Assembly: GCA_947502595.1 (NCBI GenBank)
Contig: CANNAM010000007.1
Span: 107,997-171,996, forward strand
Origin: an uncultured Marinicella sp.
GTDB lineage: Bacteria; Pseudomonadota; Gammaproteobacteria; Xanthomonadales; Marinicellaceae
DNA length: 64,000 nucleotides
Reading direction: 5' to 3'
In this document: positions 63,932-64,000 of the stretch, piece after piece
Layout of the letters: every line of letters starts with the position of its first letter
How positions within the stretch are numbered: the stretch's first letter is position 1
The notes under the pieces: generated by a model
Database searches by the model: none
What the model saw: the letters and a program-made list of their open reading frames with translations, nothing else
What the model was told of the DNA's origin: nothing
Program-made: the position numbers and the translations under genes

Positions 63932-64000
63932 GTCCCCTTCGTCTAGTGGCCTAGGACCCCGCCCTTTCACGGCGGTAACAGGGGTTCGAGTCCCCTAGGG
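63932..64000 (+). tRNA. tRNA-Glu (TTC), second copy, cut by the window end
   Basis: All 69 visible bases are identical to the first copy, from GTCCCCTTCG to the T-arm and the start of the 3' acceptor strand. The eight bases before each copy (TGTCCTGT) are also identical, so the repeat unit is 140 bases. The last seven bases lie outside the window. Confidence 0.96.

Noticed and set aside
1..64000. CRISPR arrays, prophage, insertion sequences or toxin-antitoxin modules
   Set aside because: No spaced identical repeats, transposase, integrase or phage structural genes were recognised. RatA is named as a toxin in one study but is a housekeeping START-domain protein here.

Overview
The window looks like a chromosomal segment of a gammaproteobacterium. 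The evidence is gene order: murA-ibaG-yrbG-kdsD-kdsC-lptC-lptA-lptB-hpf-ptsN-rapZ, rpsT/murJ-ribF-ileS-lspA-ispH followed by a minor-pilin cluster, and smpB/ratA-rnfH-bamE/fur, all arranged much as I remember them from Pseudomonas. Base composition looks moderate (low-to-mid 40s % GC by eye). The Fur protein is of the Pseudomonas type without the CxxC pair, and the ribonucleotide reductase is cobalamin-dependent. A secreted peptidase ends in a short IFxxxFE-type tail that I associate with Marinicella and the Lysobacterales; this is a weak pointer, so I do not name a genus firmly.

Layout. 1-2.8 kb: the 5' part of sdaA, a small glutaredoxin-like gene, radA and a DJ-1/PfpI protein. 3-18.5 kb is the most accessory-looking part: a membrane TPR/PAS-like sensor protein, a secreted Cys-containing protein, a large Sec-exported protein with RTX-like 18-residue repeats, two small enzyme-like genes, a secreted coiled-coil protein with YadA-head-like 15-residue repeats, a DUF2339/DUF3999 membrane pair, a decayed gene and a small outer-membrane barrel. 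18.7-29.5 kb: DNA repair and metabolism (recQ, nrdJ, uvrB, an aspartate-type aminotransferase, thiI, a GNAT). 29.7-35.5 kb: three exported or membrane hydrolase-like proteins (M14 carboxypeptidase, phytase-like esterase, membrane M28 peptidase).

35.6-43.6 kb is the envelope cluster: murA makes the first committed peptidoglycan precursor, kdsD/kdsC make Kdo, and lptC/lptA/lptB move LPS to the surface. These are followed by hpf, ptsN and rapZ. The rpoN gene expected between lptB and hpf is absent. 43.6-46.7 kb: folA-thyA, an HD-GYP protein with an altered HD motif, and rpsT. 46.8-61 kb: murJ, ribF, ileS, lspA, ispH and a seven-gene type IV pilus minor-pilin/PilY1 operon with near-continuous stop-start overlaps. 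61-64 kb: smpB, ratA-rnfH, bamE, fur, queD, then a tRNA cluster (Ala-GGC, Glu-TTC, and a second identical Glu-TTC cut by the window end).

I do not see a CRISPR array, prophage, insertion sequence, toxin-antitoxin pair or obvious defence system. The least explained content is the TPR/PAS-like protein with an unrecognised C-terminal module, the two exported repeat proteins with no secretion genes beside them, the decayed minus-strand gene at 17.1-17.7 kb, and the thyA start whose ribosome binding site lies inside a terminator hairpin.
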